This document shows, piece by piece, positions 45,088 to 53,610 of a DNA stretch of 64,000 nt; within the stretch, counting starts at the first letter, position 1; each line of letters opens with the position of its first letter. This DNA comes from BS150m-G50 sp964517435 (GTDB lineage: Bacteria > CAIWAD01 > BS150m-G50): the NCBI GenBank assembly GCA_964517435.1, contig CAZFEC010000007.1:19974-83973 (forward strand), in the 5' to 3' direction. Below the pieces are notes generated by a model, which had not been told where the DNA came from, made no database searches, and saw only the letters and a program-made list of their open reading frames with translations. A program made the position numbers and the translations under genes.

Positions 45088-45156
45088 GAGGGGAAGCGAA
45101 CGACGGACAGGGTGGCAACCGATTATTCCTCGTCAAGAACGGTATGAGTGCTTACG

Positions 45157-45645
45157 ATGCGTTGGCGTCAGTTACTCATCGGATTGAAGATCGCCGCTGC
45201 CGTTTTGCTGGCGATCTCCCTGCTGTTGCCTTTCTACAGCACTCCCGATTCCAGCGGCGGAAGCACCGCCGTTTTCAGCTGGTCGCTGGCCGATGATCCC
45301 CCCCATTTTCTCCTCCTGCTCGCCGCCCTGCTCTGGCCGCTGATCATACTCTTGCTCCGGTTACGACAACCAGGACCCAAACGCCGTCTCCTGACGACGG
45401 TGCTGGAACCGGTGCTGGCGCTCCTGTCCGCCTGGATCATCGCCATGACCGTGATCTTTGCTTTCAGCTGGGTGCCGCTATTGCCCTGCTGGCCCTTCAT
45501 CGGCTATCTCGCTTCCGCGACGCCGGGACCCGGCAGCATTCTCGCGCTTGCCGCCAATGGCTTATACCTGGTTACCTGGCTGGTCCTGCTGTTGTACGAT
45601 TTGACGTTGCCACGGGAAAATGCCGCCGCGGAGGCGGCGGAGTAG
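45157..45645 (+). CDS. Four-helix membrane protein of unknown function
   Basis: A 162-residue membrane protein with four hydrophobic segments (IAAAVLLAISLLLPFYS, FLLLLAALLWPLIILLLRL, PVLALLSAWIIAMTVIFAF, LAANGLYLVTWLVLLLYDL) and a short acidic tail. The ATG at 45157 begins right before the first basic and hydrophobic stretch; a GTG at 45148 in frame is possible. No family recognised. Confidence 0.6.
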   Translation: MRWRQLLIGLKIAAAVLLAISLLLPFYSTPDSSGGSTAVFSWSLADDPPHFLLLLAALLWPLIILLLRLRQPGPKRRLLTTVLEPVLALLSAWIIAMTVIFAFSWVPLLPCWPFIGYLASATPGPGSILALAANGLYLVTWLVLLLYDLTLPRENAAAEAAE

Positions 45646-45678
45646 ACACAGCCTTTTTGAACCGAGAGGGAAGCTCCC

Positions 45679-46113
45679 TTGTCAAAACGACACCAGACTG
45701 GAAAAAAGAAAGCCGCGGAACCGGAAAGAGAGGTCCGGCTCGACAAGTGGCTGAAGGTGGCGCGCATCTTCAAGACCCGCTCGCTGGCGCAGGAGGCGAT
45801 TGAAGCCGGGCATGTCAAGAGCGGCACCCGCTCCGTCAAGCCGGGCCGGACGGTGAAGGTCGGGGACCGGTTTAAGATCACCAAGGGACGCCATCGTCTA
45901 CTGATCGAGGTGCTGCAGGTTACGAAAAAGAGCGTCTCCGCCAAGGATTCACACGATCTCTATCAGGTTCTGGAAGACCACATGGAGCGGGATGAGCACC
46001 AGGGATTCAATCGTCTGCTCGATCAGATCGAGGGATCCCGCCGGGGTAAAGGGCGCCCTACCAAGCGGGAACGGCGTCAGATCGATAAGTTCACTGACCA
46101 GGATAAGGACTGA
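45679..46113 (+). CDS. hslR: S4-domain RNA-binding protein, HslR-like
   Basis: A 144-residue RNA-binding protein. The S4 domain (about 17-80) reads RLDKWLKVARIFKTRSLAQE followed by AIEAGHVKSG and VKVGDRFKI, as in HslR/Hsp15, which binds stalled 50S-peptidyl-tRNA complexes. The C-terminal half is rich in Lys, Arg and Asp (SRRGKGRPTKRERRQIDKF), also typical. The start is a TTG at 45679 with GAGGGAAG upstream. A copy of the 96-bp repeat follows 35 bases after the stop. Confidence 0.85.
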   Translation: MSKRHQTGKKKAAEPEREVRLDKWLKVARIFKTRSLAQEAIEAGHVKSGTRSVKPGRTVKVGDRFKITKGRHRLLIEVLQVTKKSVSAKDSHDLYQVLEDHMERDEHQGFNRLLDQIEGSRRGKGRPTKRERRQIDKFTDQDKD

Positions 46114-46148
46114 GAGCCCGCCAGCCCCGACGGACATCCCAACCTCAC

Positions 46149-46244
46149 GTTTTTCGGACGAAAAACCACCGTCTAAGAAGCAAAATGGGGCAATAATCGT
46201 CGTTTATTTATTGTTTTTACACATGTTATCCAGGTCCGACCCCG
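46149..46244. repeat. Interspersed 96-bp element, copy near hslR
   Basis: Begins GTTTTTCGGACGAAAAAC (46149-46166, a perfect hairpin), continues CACCGTCTAAG as in the copy at 26275, and ends CCAGGTCCGACCCCG (46230-46244). Same length and layout as the other copies. Confidence 0.85.
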
Positions 46245-46261
46245 AAAAAGCATAAGAGAAG

Positions 46262-46293
46262 AGGGGCGATACCGAAACCTCGGCACCGCCCCT
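46262..46293 (-). terminator. Possible terminator downstream of the minus-strand T9SS gene
   Basis: AGGGGCG (46262-46268) pairs with CGCCCCT (46287-46293), with an inner CCGA/TCGG pair. Read on the minus strand the stem is followed by CTTCTCTTATGCTTTTT, a moderate T-rich tract. It lies about 55 bases after the stop of the 46350-49340 gene. Confidence 0.45.
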
Positions 46294-46349
46294 TCTTTAT
46301 AAACGCTTCTCCTTCTAAAAGAGATAGAGCTAAGTCTGGCTCTAACTCA

Positions 46350-49340
46350 TTATTTCACCAGAGCCATCTTGCGGGTCGCTGTGTAGTCGCCAGCTCTCAA
46401 CGTGTAGAAATAGAGCCCGCTGGGCAGCGCGGAACCGTCAAACTGCACGCTGTGCACACCGACCGGCAATGGCTCTTCAACCAGCGTTGCCACCTGCTGT
46501 CCCTTCAAATTGTAAACAACCAGGCTCACCGGCACCGGTTCGGCCAGGCTGAACTGGATCGTGGTGGCCGGATTGAACGGATTGGGATAGTTGCGTTCCA
46601 GAGCGAACTCCGTCGGTTCCACCACTGAGGGATACCCGCAACTCACGAGCAGCTCGAAAGCGACACCCTGCAGACCGGGACCGTCCAGAGCCAGGTAGTA
46701 CTCGCCCGCCGGCAGGAATTCGAGGTAGATGAACTCGCTTCCAGCGGCCAACACGGCATCTGGATCGCACTGCTCCAGCAGGAAGGCGTGCAGCATTTCG
46801 TCCGCCAGCCATTCGACATACAACTCCACGGCGGAGGTGAAGGTGAAGTGATATACCAGTTCCGGTCCCTGTTCGGAATCGGGCCAGCCCGCGTAGAAAT
46901 CCCAGGCGGAGAGGTTGCAGAACCGGTCGGTCCGGTCGCTGACGGTTTCACCACAGGCCAGCGGCAGCAGGTTGACGCAGGGCTGGCACTCCTGGTCCGG
47001 CAACACGGTCAGCGTGACCGGAACATCCAGTTCCGGCGTATCGGGATCGTTGGTCAGCAGCGTCAGCTCGGCATTGTGCTCGCCGACCGCCAGACCGTGC
47101 GAATCGAAGAGCAGCGTGACGTCGAAACTCTCGCCGCCCGGAATCAACAGGGTGTTGGGGGCCGGTCGCACCCAGGTGACGACATCGCCGGTGATCACCC
47201 ACTGCAGGGCATTCTCCAGCAGCTGCTTCGACTCATCGCAGACATCGGCGCCGTAGACATTAAAGCCGAGATAAACGGCATAACCGGCGGCGATCTGGTC
47301 GGCGGTAACCACGCGTTCGTAAGTAGTCATGTCGACGTCGGCGTCGGCTACATCATGGAAGGCGGGCGTGGTGACCCAGCCGAGGAAGTCGCCGCGCGAG
47401 TAATGCCAGTAGCCCGCGGCCGTCCAGGTGGCGGGCAGGCCGGTGGCGATCGGATGCGCCGCGTCCTGCAGCTGCACTTCAACCGGCGCGCCGTCGATAA
47501 AGGTCCAGTTGTCGGGGAACCAGTTGCACCAGTCTCCCATCTGAATGTAACCGCCGCCCGCTTCGATCCAGTCGGTCAGGTCATCCTGATCGAGATCGAC
47601 GCCGCCGAACCTGCCGATGATGGCCAGGGCGCCGGCATCAACCGCTTCAGCCACCGTAGTGATGTAGACGAAATCGTATCCGAATTCCGTCAGGGTCGCC
47701 TGCAGCTGCAGATCCTCAGGCGGGAAACCACTGGTCGTGACCGCTATGATTATATTGCGGGAATCGGAAGCGGGTGTCGTCACCGGTGCCGGCAAGGCGC
47801 GTCCGGCATGCGGCGGTTGACTCGAGACGGCCGGCTCCTGGTTGTGGATGATATCGCGCAGCTCGTCGCCGGAGGGTCCCGTTGCGGGTTGCGGCATCAT
47901 ATTGCGCACCAGCAGCGTAACCTCCAGTTCCGCCTGACCTGCATTGGTAACGGTGAGCAGCTCCTCGCCGTAGCAATCCTGGTACATCTCCTTGTAGACC
48001 GCGTCGGGATCGACAGCGACGATCGGCGGAATCTGGGCAATGCCCTGCAGAGCGATCGAGAATATCGGATTCACCGGATCGTTGCAGAGCAGATCCAGCG
48101 TTCCGGTATACTCGCCCGGCGCCGCGGGTATGAAATCCACCACGACGGTCTCATGCTCGCCCGGCATCAGATCGAAGATGGGGGTGGAGGTCGACCAGGG
48201 CGGCGTGGTCTGGAGTTCGGTAACCACCAGCAGGTCGGTGCCAATGTTGGCCACATCCACTTCCAGCGTGGCGGTGTCGTAGTAGTAGATGATGCCGAAG
48301 TCCAGTTCAGTCGGGTCGCAGCTGATTTCCGGCGTACCGATAACCTGCAGGGTGACCGGCACCGTAATCAGCGGATCGACCGGATCGTTGCTGGCGACCA
48401 TCAGTTCAAGATTATAGGTGCCGCCCCCAAGTTCACTGGCGTCGAACGTCACAGTCACCTGGCGGGTTTCGCCGACCGGGACGGTGCCCTCGGTCGGGTC
48501 GAAGCTGAGCCAGCTGCTCCAGGCGCCGGTGGTGATCCAGTCGAGTGCGTTGGCGAACAGCTGCAGTGAGGGCGCGGGCGCGTCGATACCGTAGACATTG
48601 AATCCGATAAAGGCGACGAAGCCGTTTCCGACCTTCAGGTGCGAAACGGAGCGGTCATAGGTGACAGCGTCCAGAGTGGCGGATGCGATGTTTTCGTACC
48701 CGGTGTCGGTCATCCAGGCGAGCCACCCGGAACCACTGTAGTGCCAGATGCCGTAGGTGTTCCAACTGGGCGGCAAACCGAGCGTCAGGGGACTGTTGGG
48801 ATCAACCACATCAACCGTTACCTCTGCGCCGCCGGTGGCGGTGGAGCTGACGGCAAGCCAGCTGCTCCAGTCGCCCAGATGCAGGTAGCCATGTCCCGAC
48901 AGGACCCAGGATTCGATTTCGGTGGGATCGAGGACGGTGCCGCCGAAGCGGCCCAGGATGGCGTCGGCGTCAGCGGCGATCGCTTCAGCGACCGAGTTGA
49001 CGTAGACGTAGTTGTACCCCAATGCCGTCATCGTGTTTTCGAGCTGGATGTTCTCTTCCGGATAGGCGCTGGTGGTGACCGCGATCAGGGCGTCTTCGCT
49101 GGCGGGATCCGGGTTGTGCACCCAGAGGTCGTATTCGAGTTCAGCGTCGCCGAGGTTTTCGATCGTAAGAATGTCCGTCGTCTGTTGTCCCTCCAGCAGC
49201 ACTTTCGCGAAAGAGGCGGGATCCACATTGATCGCCGGATCTTGAGCCAGCGCGACCGGTGTGGTCAGGCGGGTGAGTGATGCGAGTGTCCAGAGTGAGA
49301 CGCCAAAAACGGTGATGAGAGATCGTTTCCCGTTTTTCAT
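46350..49340 (-). CDS. Large T9SS-secreted protein with two ThuA/GATase-like domains
   Basis: A 996-residue exported protein. The signal peptide ends around VALAQ (residue 33). An ASH/choice-of-anchor beta domain is followed by an alpha/beta domain (about 75-275: AVTTSAYPEENIQLENTM, LGRFGG, GHGYLHLGDW), then two ASH domains (280-440). A second copy of the alpha/beta domain (about 540-735: AVTTSGFPPEDLQLQATL, IGRFGG, GGGYIQMGDW) is followed by another ASH domain, a beta-sandwich (810-905) and the T9SS type A sorting domain from NYPNPFNPATTIQFSLAE to the C-terminus. The repeated alpha/beta unit resembles ThuA/glutamine-amidotransferase folds, which is inference. It is probably attached to the cell surface or released. 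Confidence 0.8.
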   Translation of the reverse strand: MKNGKRSLITVFGVSLWTLASLTRLTTPVALAQDPAINVDPASFAKVLLEGQQTTDILTIENLGDAELEYDLWVHNPDPASEDALIAVTTSAYPEENIQLENTMTALGYNYVYVNSVAEAIAADADAILGRFGGTVLDPTEIESWVLSGHGYLHLGDWSSWLAVSSTATGGAEVTVDVVDPNSPLTLGLPPSWNTYGIWHYSGSGWLAWMTDTGYENIASATLDAVTYDRSVSHLKVGNGFVAFIGFNVYGIDAPAPSLQLFANALDWITTGAWSSWLSFDPTEGTVPVGETRQVTVTFDASELGGGTYNLELMVASNDPVDPLITVPVTLQVIGTPEISCDPTELDFGIIYYYDTATLEVDVANIGTDLLVVTELQTTPPWSTSTPIFDLMPGEHETVVVDFIPAAPGEYTGTLDLLCNDPVNPIFSIALQGIAQIPPIVAVDPDAVYKEMYQDCYGEELLTVTNAGQAELEVTLLVRNMMPQPATGPSGDELRDIIHNQEPAVSSQPPHAGRALPAPVTTPASDSRNIIIAVTTSGFPPEDLQLQATLTEFGYDFVYITTVAEAVDAGALAIIGRFGGVDLDQDDLTDWIEAGGGYIQMGDWCNWFPDNWTFIDGAPVEVQLQDAAHPIATGLPATWTAAGYWHYSRGDFLGWVTTPAFHDVADADVDMTTYERVVTADQIAAGYAVYLGFNVYGADVCDESKQLLENALQWVITGDVVTWVRPAPNTLLIPGGESFDVTLLFDSHGLAVGEHNAELTLLTNDPDTPELDVPVTLTVLPDQECQPCVNLLPLACGETVSDRTDRFCNLSAWDFYAGWPDSEQGPELVYHFTFTSAVELYVEWLADEMLHAFLLEQCDPDAVLAAGSEFIYLEFLPAGEYYLALDGPGLQGVAFELLVSCGYPSVVEPTEFALERNYPNPFNPATTIQFSLAEPVPVSLVVYNLKGQQVATLVEEPLPVGVHSVQFDGSALPSGLYFYTLRAGDYTATRKMALVK

Positions 49341-49493
49341 GTTTCCTCCTAATCAATCAGTATTTCTAAGCCATGTTTTCTAATCAGCCGCCTGCCGGTC
49401 ACCCGCGGCGGTTTCACCTCCGAGCACCGTTCGACATGACGGTGTCGCAGCCGCACCGAGGTCGGCCGCCTGGCTCGAGGTACAAAACAACAA

Positions 49494-50016
49494 TCAGAAG
49501 CTATTGTGAATATTGCCGTATATCAGCGCGTATATCAGTATAGTTGAGAAGGACAGCCTGGCAGTAAAGGGCACATCACTGGCCAGACTTTCCTTCTCGA
49601 TATTAACTTTTTGTGAACAAATAATCAATGGAATTATCCCCTTAACTCTCTTTTCACTTTTCAATGATTTCGCCGTCTGGCGCTTGTGCACCAACCAGAT
49701 GCCGTCGCCCAGCGGCAGCAGGCTGCGGGAAATCCACTCGTCTGCGTGAATACGAACGCTGATTTCGCGCAGCGCCCTCGTGTCCGCGTCGTTTATCGTT
49801 TCGTCCGGGACGTTGCCGCCCCAGAAGATATTGTATGGCAGGAGCAGGCCGCCGGGGTGCAGGAAATTGAGCGTCAACTCGTAATAGTCGAGATAGCTCG
49901 CCCTTGTCCGCGTCTAAGAATGCAAAATCAAAGGTTCCCGCCTCCCCCGACGACAACAGCTCCCGCAGCGTATATTCGTAAAGAGCGTCTGTCAGCAGCA
50001 ATGTGGTGCTGGACAT
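49494..50016 (-). pseudogene. O-methyltransferase remnant (frameshift and internal deletion)
   Basis: Starts at an ATG (50016, with AGGAG upstream) as MSSTTLLLTDALYEYTLREL, the normal opening of class I O-methyltransferases (CCoAOMT type). It then jumps directly to GEAGTFDFAFLDADKG, skipping the roughly 80 residues that include the SAM-binding motif I. An extra base in a CCC run (49901-49903) then shifts the frame. In the shifted frame the family's C-terminus resumes: LDYYELTLNFLHPGGLLLPYN, NDADTRALREI, SLLPLGDGIWLVHKR, then a non-family tail to 49494. So both a deletion and a frameshift are present; the gene is dead. Confidence 0.85.
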
Positions 50017-50305
50017 ATGATTTCTCTTCTCCTGTACCTGTTCCGGATGGCGGCATTCGAGAATGCTTGCCGAATTTCCGTAAGAAAGATACAGTGCCCG
50101 TTCCTCACGAGGTGTGATACGCATCACACTTTTGGCGCAATTGCATAATCTTTAAAGTTGTCCGATTCGTGCAAGCCAACAATCTGCCCACCAGCGGCTG
50201 AAGTATGGTTGCGACGTCGCGCAATCATCCACGCCACCACCGCCAGGGCAGTCTCGTCAGGAATAGACAGTGTTGATATTTTCGGTATCTGGGAAGTGCA
50301 TCTAT

Positions 50306-50356
50306 AGTATTTCCGAGCTAACTATCCTGGAAGCCCAGAATACTCCGAGAAATACT
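50306..50356. repeat. Palindrome with AGTATTTC/GAAATACT ends
   Basis: AGTATTTC (50306-50313) and GAAATACT (50349-50356) form perfect 8-bp arms around 35 bases. The same ends define the element at 32526-32577. The bases running from the right arm match 24419-24435. Confidence 0.75.
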
Positions 50357-50513
50357 AAAATGTTATGCTCGTCACAACTCTTGAAGACGGACATTCTGAA
50401 TGAGCATAACTCATAGTTGGGAGGTGCAAATATCGCGGGAAAGAAGGAGGCGCATCGCGGAATTCTGGGGCGTGGATTGAGATCGCATGCACATCACCAA
50501 TTCCGTGATGTAC

Positions 50514-50542
50514 AAAAAAAGGAGGCCCCCGTATGGGGGCCT
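50514..50542 (-). terminator. Strong intrinsic terminator on the minus strand
   Basis: AGGCCCCC (50523-50530), loop GTAT, GGGGGCCT (50535-50542): a perfect 8-bp GC stem. On the minus strand it is followed after two C by seven T (50520-50514). It implies a minus-strand transcript coming from above 50545, where I see no clear gene; a small RNA or a very short protein is possible. Confidence 0.8.
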
Positions 50543-51039
50543 AGCAAAACCAAAAGGGGAAGCCGTAGTCCAAGTCATTCGCGTCGAGGTGAATCATATC
50601 GAGCCTCGTGTCGCTCGACCGTCAGCCGGTACAATGTGCCGTTGTAAGTCTGACAGGTGACGCATTGACCTGAACGTGGTTCAGAGATATTAATATTGTT
50701 GCGTTATCGCAATCAGGTTTGATCTAAACCTATATCTAGGAAAAACGATCAAATTCAAACTAACAATAGCTACAAACTTGCGCTAGCCGATGCTGGTCAG
50801 TAATGTCCTTTTACATGCTTTACCTGACGCATCGGTTATAGTATTGCTACCGAAGTGCAAAACCTATACGGTTGTTCTTCCAGCAATACTATTATATGTT
50901 GTTTTGCAGGATGACCTGCATCGCAACCGATTGAAGAATCATGAGTTAACAGTTCCTTGGGTGGACCAATGGCGGCTTTCTAAGCCTTGTGCCAAAATCA
51001 ACTCATGTCAGTTTCCAGCTCTGTGTTCAGAAAAAGTAA

Positions 51040-51068
51040 AACACACAGACACACAGACGCACAGACAC
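51040..51068 (+). repeat. CACAGACA-type microsatellite
   Basis: About 29 bases built of roughly three 8-base units (CACAGACA with one G variant). Simple sequence in an AT-rich, gene-poor stretch. Confidence 0.8.
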
Positions 51069-51332
51069 TGTGTTGCAATGCACTTTGGAGAGCTTCTAAG
51101 GACGCTTCGTAATTTTTATTTCCTTCCTAAGGCAACTACATCAACTACATAATACTATCTCCTAACTCAAATGTCAACAGAAAAATGCCCTCTCTTAAAA
51201 AATAAGGACATTTTGCAAGTACAATGAGCTGATTTTGGGTGATTTGTGACCTGCGATCTGAAGGGGGGATAGAAGGGGACACAGTCCTGAACCGGCTTCC
51301 CTGGCCCACCGGCGTGGATGCTCGCCGCCTGG

Positions 51333-52151
51333 TCAACGGCAGCTTTGAATTATTGCCAGGATTTCTTCAACCAGTCCGTCGCCACCCCCGATTATATCGC
51401 CGGTTTCGACAAAATCGTCCCCACCTGCAAAATCGATCACGCGCCCTCCCGCTTCCTGGAGGATCAACGCGCCGGCCGCGACATCCCATGGTCCCAGCCG
51501 CGGTTCCCAGAAGCCGTGGAAATTACCGGCGGCGGTATAGCAGAGATCCAGGGCGGCGGAACCGAGCCGCCGGACTCCCGTGCTGACGGTGACGATCCGA
51601 TTGAAGACCGGCAGATAGACGGCCAGAACCTCCGGCTTGCGGATCGGGAAACCGGTGGTCAGAAAGGCGTCCGCCAGCGGCGGGGAGGGTTCGATTTGCA
51701 GCCTGCGTTCATTCAGGTAGGCGCCGTTCCCCGCCACCGCGCTGTACATCTCGCCTGGAATCGGATTGTAGACGGCGCCGGCGAGGAGTTCCCAGCGCTC
51801 CTCCCGGCGCTGCGCCAGGGCGACGCTGATGGCGAAATGGGGAATGCCATGGATGAAGTTGGCGGTTCCGTCCAGCGGGTCCACGATCCAGGTGGGCGCG
51901 GCGGGACCCAGGTCCTCTCCGGTCAAGCCACCCTCTTCGGCCAGCACGGCCCAATCGGGGTACAGCCGACGCAGATTTCCCACCATCTGCCGCTCCACTT
52001 CCAGATCCAGATCGGTGACGAAGTCGCGGGGCGCCTTCTGTTCCACCCGCAAGCCGGAACGGCGGTAGGCGTTCTGCAAAAGCACGCCCCCCTCCCGCAG
52101 GAGTGGGAGCAGCTGATCCAATGCCTGGGCGGGATCAACCTGGGACGGCAA
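51333..52151 (-). CDS. Inositol monophosphatase family protein
   Basis: A 272-residue Mg2+-dependent sugar or inositol phosphatase. Motifs: VTDLDLEVERQM, the glutamate-rich LAEEGG, the WIVDPLDGTANFIHG metal-binding signature and the C-terminal GFWEPRLGPWDVAAGALIL. The start is a TTG (52149-52151) with GGGAGG 6 bases upstream. It lies 24 bases after folE on the same strand. The physiological substrate cannot be told; in this fold it may also be NADP or histidinol phosphate. Confidence 0.92.
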   Translation of the reverse strand: MPSQVDPAQALDQLLPLLREGGVLLQNAYRRSGLRVEQKAPRDFVTDLDLEVERQMVGNLRRLYPDWAVLAEEGGLTGEDLGPAAPTWIVDPLDGTANFIHGIPHFAISVALAQRREERWELLAGAVYNPIPGEMYSAVAGNGAYLNERRLQIEPSPPLADAFLTTGFPIRKPEVLAVYLPVFNRIVTVSTGVRRLGSAALDLCYTAAGNFHGFWEPRLGPWDVAAGALILQEAGGRVIDFAGGDDFVETGDIIGGGDGLVEEILAIIQSCR

Positions 52152-52175
52152 GTTTCCTCCCGGGGTAAAGTGGGG

Positions 52176-52724
52176 CTACTGACGCTTTTCGATCAGTTTC
52201 AGGAATTCGGTGCGGGTTTCCGCCGAGTCGTGGAATTCGCCCAGCATGGCGGAGGTGACCATCTCGGAATGCTGTTTCTCCACCCCGCGCATCACCATGC
52301 ATAGGTGCTTGGCCTCAATGACGACGCCGACGCCGATCGGTTCCAGCTCCTGCATCAGAGTCTGGGCGATCTGCTGCGTCAGCCGTTCCTGGACCTGCAA
52401 CCGCCTGGCGAACATGTCGACGATGCGGGGGATCTTGCTGATGCCGAGGATCTTGCCGTCCGGGATGTAGGCGACATGCGCCCGTCCGAAAAAGGGCAGC
52501 AGGTGATGTTCGCACATGCTGAACAGCTCGATATCCTTGCAGATGATCATCTCGTTGTATTCTTCGGTGAAGATGGCGCCGTTGACCACCTCTTCGACGC
52601 TGGTGTGGTAGCCCTGCGTGAGATAGGTCAGCGATTCCTTCACCCGGGCGGGTGTGCGCAGCAGACCTTCCCGCTGCGGATCCTCCCCCAGCTCGACCAG
52701 CAGTTGGTGAATGAGTTTTTCCAT
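52176..52724 (-). CDS. folE: GTP cyclohydrolase I
   Basis: Converts GTP to dihydroneopterin triphosphate, the first step to tetrahydrofolate and 7-deazaguanine compounds. It has 182 residues. Zn and active-site motifs are FSMCEHHLLPFFGRAHVAY and GVVIEAKHLCMVMRGVEK, with TRTEFL at the end. The ATG (52722-52724) overlaps the queD stop as TGATG, so it is coupled to queD. A longer frame to 53204 is only an open extension into queD. Confidence 0.96.
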   Translation of the reverse strand: MEKLIHQLLVELGEDPQREGLLRTPARVKESLTYLTQGYHTSVEEVVNGAIFTEEYNEMIICKDIELFSMCEHHLLPFFGRAHVAYIPDGKILGISKIPRIVDMFARRLQVQERLTQQIAQTLMQELEPIGVGVVIEAKHLCMVMRGVEKQHSEMVTSAMLGEFHDSAETRTEFLKLIEKRQ

Positions 52725-53134
52725 CACGCCTCCCCGCGGTAGGTGATGATACTGCGATCGGTCTCGAACAGCTTGATTTCGTCCAGTTCCGCGCCGGGGA
52801 ATGCATCCGCCAGCTCCGCCCAGAAGGCGATCGCCAGGTTCTCGGCGGTGGGATTCTTGCCCGCCAGGAAGGGGACGTCGTAGTTGAGATGCTTGTGGTC
52901 GACCTGCTGAATGATGACCGTGTCGATGATCTCCCCCATCTTCTTCAGGTCGATCAGCATGCCGGTCTCGGACGGGATATCCCCCTTGATGGTGACTTCC
53001 AGCCTGTAGTTGTGGCCGTGGCCGTGCGGGTTGCTGCACTCGCCGAACAGCTCCGCATTGGCGGCGTCGTCCAGCTCCGGCAGCTGCAGCCGGTGGGCGG
53101 CGCTGAATTCGAGGGTGCGGGTGAGATAGATCAT
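52724..53134 (-). CDS. queD: 6-carboxy/6-pyruvoyl-tetrahydropterin synthase-like protein
   Basis: A 136-residue enzyme that acts on the product of FolE, in queuosine or pterin synthesis. The Zn-binding histidines are in EFSAAHRL and NPHGHGHNYRLEV. The catalytic cysteine region is ELFGECSNPHGHGH, and VDHKHLNYDVPFL with NPTAENLAI are family landmarks. The ATG at 53134 is preferred because GAGG lies 6 bases upstream; one at 53146 is possible. It is first in a queD-folE-IMPase run. No queC, queE or queF is in the window. Confidence 0.93.
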   Translation of the reverse strand: MIYLTRTLEFSAAHRLQLPELDDAANAELFGECSNPHGHGHNYRLEVTIKGDIPSETGMLIDLKKMGEIIDTVIIQQVDHKHLNYDVPFLAGKNPTAENLAIAFWAELADAFPGAELDEIKLFETDRSIITYRGEA

Positions 53135-53176
53135 AGACGTCCTCATCAGTCAAGTCTCGGTCTCGGGCGTTTCGAA

Positions 53177-53249
53177 TACCGATACCGAGTTCCGATTCCG
53201 GCAAAACCTCCTCGGAATTCGGCCTCGGAATCGGGATCGAGGTTCGGTA
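53177..53249. repeat. Imperfect palindrome upstream of queD
   Basis: TACCGATACCGAGTTCCGAT (from 53177) is mirrored by CGGAATCGGGATCGAGGTTC (to 53249), roughly 17 of 24 bases pairing. It is rich in CCGA/TCGG steps and lies just upstream of the queD start, so it could be a repeat or part of the control region. Confidence 0.6.
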
Positions 53250-53302
53250 GGCATACAGAATAGGATATCAATTGGCTTTTGGGGAGGGAATTCTGCCCTT
53301 CA

Positions 53303-53508
53303 ACGTCATTCCCGCGCAGGCGGGGATCCAGGAAAATTCAAATGCTCTGAGTCATGTGTGTTGATTATAGTGGCGTTCATGCGGAATACAAAACTACGCT
53401 GTACTGGCGATCTTCTCAGACGGATTTCGGGAATTCTTCAGGGAGATTACACTTCAGCGGATGGCTGTAATCGAGGTCGCTGGATTCCCGCCTGCGCGGG
53501 AATGACGT
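53303..53508. repeat. Facing pair of CATTCCCGCG...GCGGGAATG repeats bounding 148 bp
   Basis: The left copy (53303-53331) reads ACGTCATTCCCGCGCAGG at its start and CGGGGATCCAG at its end. The right copy (53480-53508) is its reverse complement with one mismatch in 29 bases. Each copy is itself palindromic (CCCGC/GCGGG). This is the widespread REP/BIME-like 'ATTCCCGCGNNGGCGGGAATCC' type. The 148 bases between show no gene. Confidence 0.88.
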
Positions 53509-53610
53509 GCCTTTCTTTGCTCTTATAAGCCTGATAACCAGGGGGCACCAAATTGCGGGATGGGCTCGGATACAGCTTATCGGTTGAGGCGAGCTTCCGA
53601 AAACGGCTTA

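Larger units (their letters stand above)
50017..51332. other. Gene-poor, AT-rich 1.3-kb region
   Basis: No convincing gene. It holds a palindrome (50306-50356: AGTATTTC ... GAAATACT), the 17-base repeat AAATACTAAAATGTTAT (50350-50366), a minus-strand terminator (50514-50542) and a CACAGACA microsatellite (51040-51068). A 120-codon plus-strand open frame (50790-51152) spans the microsatellite and lacks any family match or ribosome site. A short minus-strand frame ending at TGA 50575 (QCVTCQTYNGTLYRLTVERH) just before the terminator looks protein-like but has no normal start codon. Confidence 0.7.

Noticed and set aside
50790..51152. 120-codon plus-strand open frame
   Set aside because: Crosses a CACAGACA microsatellite, has no ribosome site and no recognisable domain.
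51145..51336. 63-codon minus-strand frame next to the IMPase gene
   Set aside because: Overlaps the end of the IMPase gene and AT-rich filler; composition not protein-like.
53303..53508. CRISPR array suspected from repeated CCCGC/GCGGG units
   Set aside because: Only two copies, in opposite directions and 148 bases apart; no regular spacers and no cas genes.
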